Assembly: GCF_033878955.1 (NCBI RefSeq)
Contig: NZ_CP138858.1
Location: 3,189,001 to 3,253,000, forward strand
From: Coraliomargarita algicola
Lineage (GTDB): Bacteria; Verrucomicrobiota; Verrucomicrobiia; Opitutales; Coraliomargaritaceae
Reading direction: 5' to 3'
Length of the DNA stretch: 64,000 nt
Shown: piece after piece, positions 62,510-64,000 of the stretch
Numbering within the stretch: the first letter of the stretch is position 1
Layout: each line of letters begins with the position of its first letter
Translations under genes and position numbers: made by a program
The notes under the pieces: generated by a model
The model's database searches: none
The model's input: the letters and a program-made list of their open reading frames with translations, nothing else
What the model was told of the DNA's origin: nothing

Positions 62510-63214
62510 TCACACATCCAACCCGGCACCATTGACCTTCAGCCACTCCTTACGTTCACGGTAGTTCGGCATCACCTTATCGACCTCGTTCCAGAACGCA
62601 GCTGTATGATCGAGGTGGTGGAAGTGGCACAGCTCGTGGACGATGATGTAGTCGATAATCGTTTGCGGGGCCATCATGCACTTCCAGTGAAAGCTCAGCT
62701 CTCCTAGTGGTGAGCAGGATGCCCAGCGATGCCCGAGTTCTTTGACTTCCACCCCTCGCGGCTTCGCATCGACCTTGGGGGCGAAATACTCAACGCGCTT
62801 CGAAATACGCTCGTAGCCGCGGGCCACATAATACTCCCGGAAGGCGGCCTTCGCCAATTCAACGTCACCTGACTCGACCAGATCCCGCCGCAGGGTAAAG
62901 CGTCCATTCTTCAAAAGCAATGGTTCTGCCTGTTCCGCAACGAGCTTTAAACGATATGAACGACCGAGATAGAGAAAGCCTTCACCGCTCTTGTATTCTC
63001 TCAGGATACGAGTCGAATTCAGGTCCCGCCACTCTGCTAAATTCCGATAGATCCAATGGAGCTTCGAATCCACAATCTTTTCGATCTGTTCATCTGCAAC
63101 CGATTCTGGCGCACGCACGACGATGCGACCATCACGCTCCAGCACAATGTCAGCCGTTGAACGTTTTGAGCGCACGACCTCATATTCAGGACGTTCTTCC
63201 TTCACTGCATTCAT
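62510..63214 (-). CDS. YgjP-like zinc metallopeptidase (DUF45/M48 superfamily)
   Basis: A 234-aa protein with the zinc motif HELCHFHHLDHTAAFW (H-E-x-x-H...H), and GHRWASCSPLGELSFHW just before it. Its start overlaps the HsdR stop (ATGA), so it belongs to the type I restriction operon. YgjP-like genes are frequently found beside hsdR; their role is not settled. Confidence 0.9.
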   Translation of the reverse strand: MNAVKEERPEYEVVRSKRSTADIVLERDGRIVVRAPESVADEQIEKIVDSKLHWIYRNLAEWRDLNSTRILREYKSGEGFLYLGRSYRLKLVAEQAEPLLLKNGRFTLRRDLVESGDVELAKAAFREYYVARGYERISKRVEYFAPKVDAKPRGVEVKELGHRWASCSPLGELSFHWKCMMAPQTIIDYIIVHELCHFHHLDHTAAFWNEVDKVMPNYRERKEWLKVNGAGLDV

Positions 63215-64000
63215 GCTGTCAGCTCCTTGTGTCGCTTCTCTGCAAGCTTGATGATTTCAATCGCAACACGCTCATGCTTCTCAACCAGAGCCGGAATATT
63301 CGCGATCAAGATTTCAGTATCTAGATTGCCTCGAAGCTTTTTCACCTCGATCGCCTTGTCCCAGAAATCAATGACTCCAATCGTCTGCTGCAAGAGCGCC
63401 ACGATCCGCTGTAACAGTTTCTTCAGTGCCTCATGATCCTCCAATGGAATCACACCATCAGGATACACCAGTTGAGTCACAAACTCATAGAACGTGGTCT
63501 CTTCTTTCGTCAGCCCATCCTGGCCATCCACACGCCCGGCAGCTGCTTCGTCGCGTAGCTTCTGATATTCATTCGCCAGCGCCTGCCAGTTTTTACCATG
63601 CTCCTGGATCAAGCGCTCTAGCTTCTCGCTCATCCGGGCATAGAACGCAGGATCTTCGTCAAAGTGCACCGTGCAGTGCTTACGGATCGCATGCTCCATC
63701 TCGCTGGCCTTGGCTTCGGCATTCCCCTGCGCGTGTTGGTTCACATGCGCGAGAAAGTCATCCGACAGCAATTCCACTGGCGGGATCTTCGGGTTAATGC
63801 CCAACTCGATCAAATGCTCATTGATCAACTGCTTCACCTTCGCGCCCGCATCCGCAATATCCAGCGAGTCATCTTTGTAGCGCTCCTTCACCATACGAAG
63901 GATGTAACCAAAGCGCCGAGCGGGACCGCGATACTTGTGCGCTGCAGCACTCGGTAGAATCAAATTCAGGCTGTGCAGGAATTTTTTAAAGTAGACCTCG
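63211..64000 (-). CDS. hsdR: Type I restriction endonuclease subunit R, C-terminal part, cut by window end
   Basis: The frame is open to the right window edge (upstream residues read EVYFKKFLHSLNLILPS), so only the C-terminal 260 or so residues are seen. They match the HsdR C-terminal helical domain: HKYRGPARRFGYILRMVKERY, a helical DPAFYARMSEKLERLIQEHGKNWQAL region and ETTFYEFVTQLVYPDG. The motor and nuclease domains lie beyond the window, as would hsdM/hsdS. Function: ATP-dependent translocation and cleavage of foreign DNA. Confidence 0.82.
   Translation of the reverse strand, partial: EVYFKKFLHSLNLILPSAAAHKYRGPARRFGYILRMVKERYKDDSLDIADAGAKVKQLINEHLIELGINPKIPPVELLSDDFLAHVNQHAQGNAEAKASEMEHAIRKHCTVHFDEDPAFYARMSEKLERLIQEHGKNWQALANEYQKLRDEAAAGRVDGQDGLTKEETTFYEFVTQLVYPDGVIPLEDHEALKKLLQRIVALLQQTIGVIDFWDKAIEVKKLRGNLDTEILIANIPALVEKHERVAIEIIKLAEKRHKELTA

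Overview
The window is a bacterial chromosome segment of roughly 50-55% G+C. It most resembles Verrucomicrobiota (class Opitutae, marine Puniceicoccales/Opitutales-like). That placement is inference from gene content and style: a ResB/CcsA cytochrome c maturation operon, Mqo, a circularly permuted ATP-grasp/alpha-E/transglutaminase cassette, an ExbB-TPR operon, small GIY-YIG genes and abundant GAACGTTCAACG-type repeats. It was not tested by database search.

Bases 1-8000 hold the 3' end of a JetD-like gene (probably the last gene of a Wadjet anti-plasmid system), a tRNA-Met whose 3' end seeds a 206-bp tandem repeat, the ATP-grasp/alpha-E/transglutaminase operon and topoisomerase III. From 8000 to 17500 are a cyclic-nucleotide-binding protein, a three-gene RND efflux operon with a strong palindromic operator candidate but no repressor gene, a RAYT transposase embedded in REP-like repeats, and malate:quinone oxidoreductase. 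From 17600 to 29400 are a DUF455-ATP-grasp fusion, a possible cysteine protease with a 59-aa partner, an M3 peptidase carrying two in-frame repeat insertions, RsmE, a PAS-SpoIIE phosphatase, an LRR protein, a Nif3-like protein and TcdA.

Bases 29400-31000 contain a 412-bp tandem array with two identical GIY-YIG genes and a third truncated copy, ending next to tRNA-Val. From 31000 to 50500 is mostly housekeeping: FAH hydrolase, ParA, a frame-disrupted XerC/D, MOSC protein, ResB/CcsA, YchF, a hybrid sensor kinase, an NDH-2-like enzyme fused to cNMP and CBS domains, GlcD-like dehydrogenase, CutA, and an ExbB/TPR operon.

Bases 50626-64000 are accessory DNA starting at tRNA-Pro. First comes a mobile element with a rolling-circle HUH Rep, a RecA/DnaB-like ATPase, a PD-(D/E)XK nuclease, small membrane proteins, RadC-like and DUF932-like proteins. 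Most of its genes overlap by four bases (ATGA/GTGA), and adjacent hairpins upstream could be its origin. Next is an AT-rich, minus-strand set of lipoproteins and membrane proteins in which three proteins carry an N-terminal GYF_2 domain (one fused to a PrsW-like intramembrane protease) beside proteins with long polyproline tracts. I regard this as the most promising undescribed system. The window ends in an XRE regulator, a YgjP-like metallopeptidase and the 3' part of a type I restriction HsdR gene.
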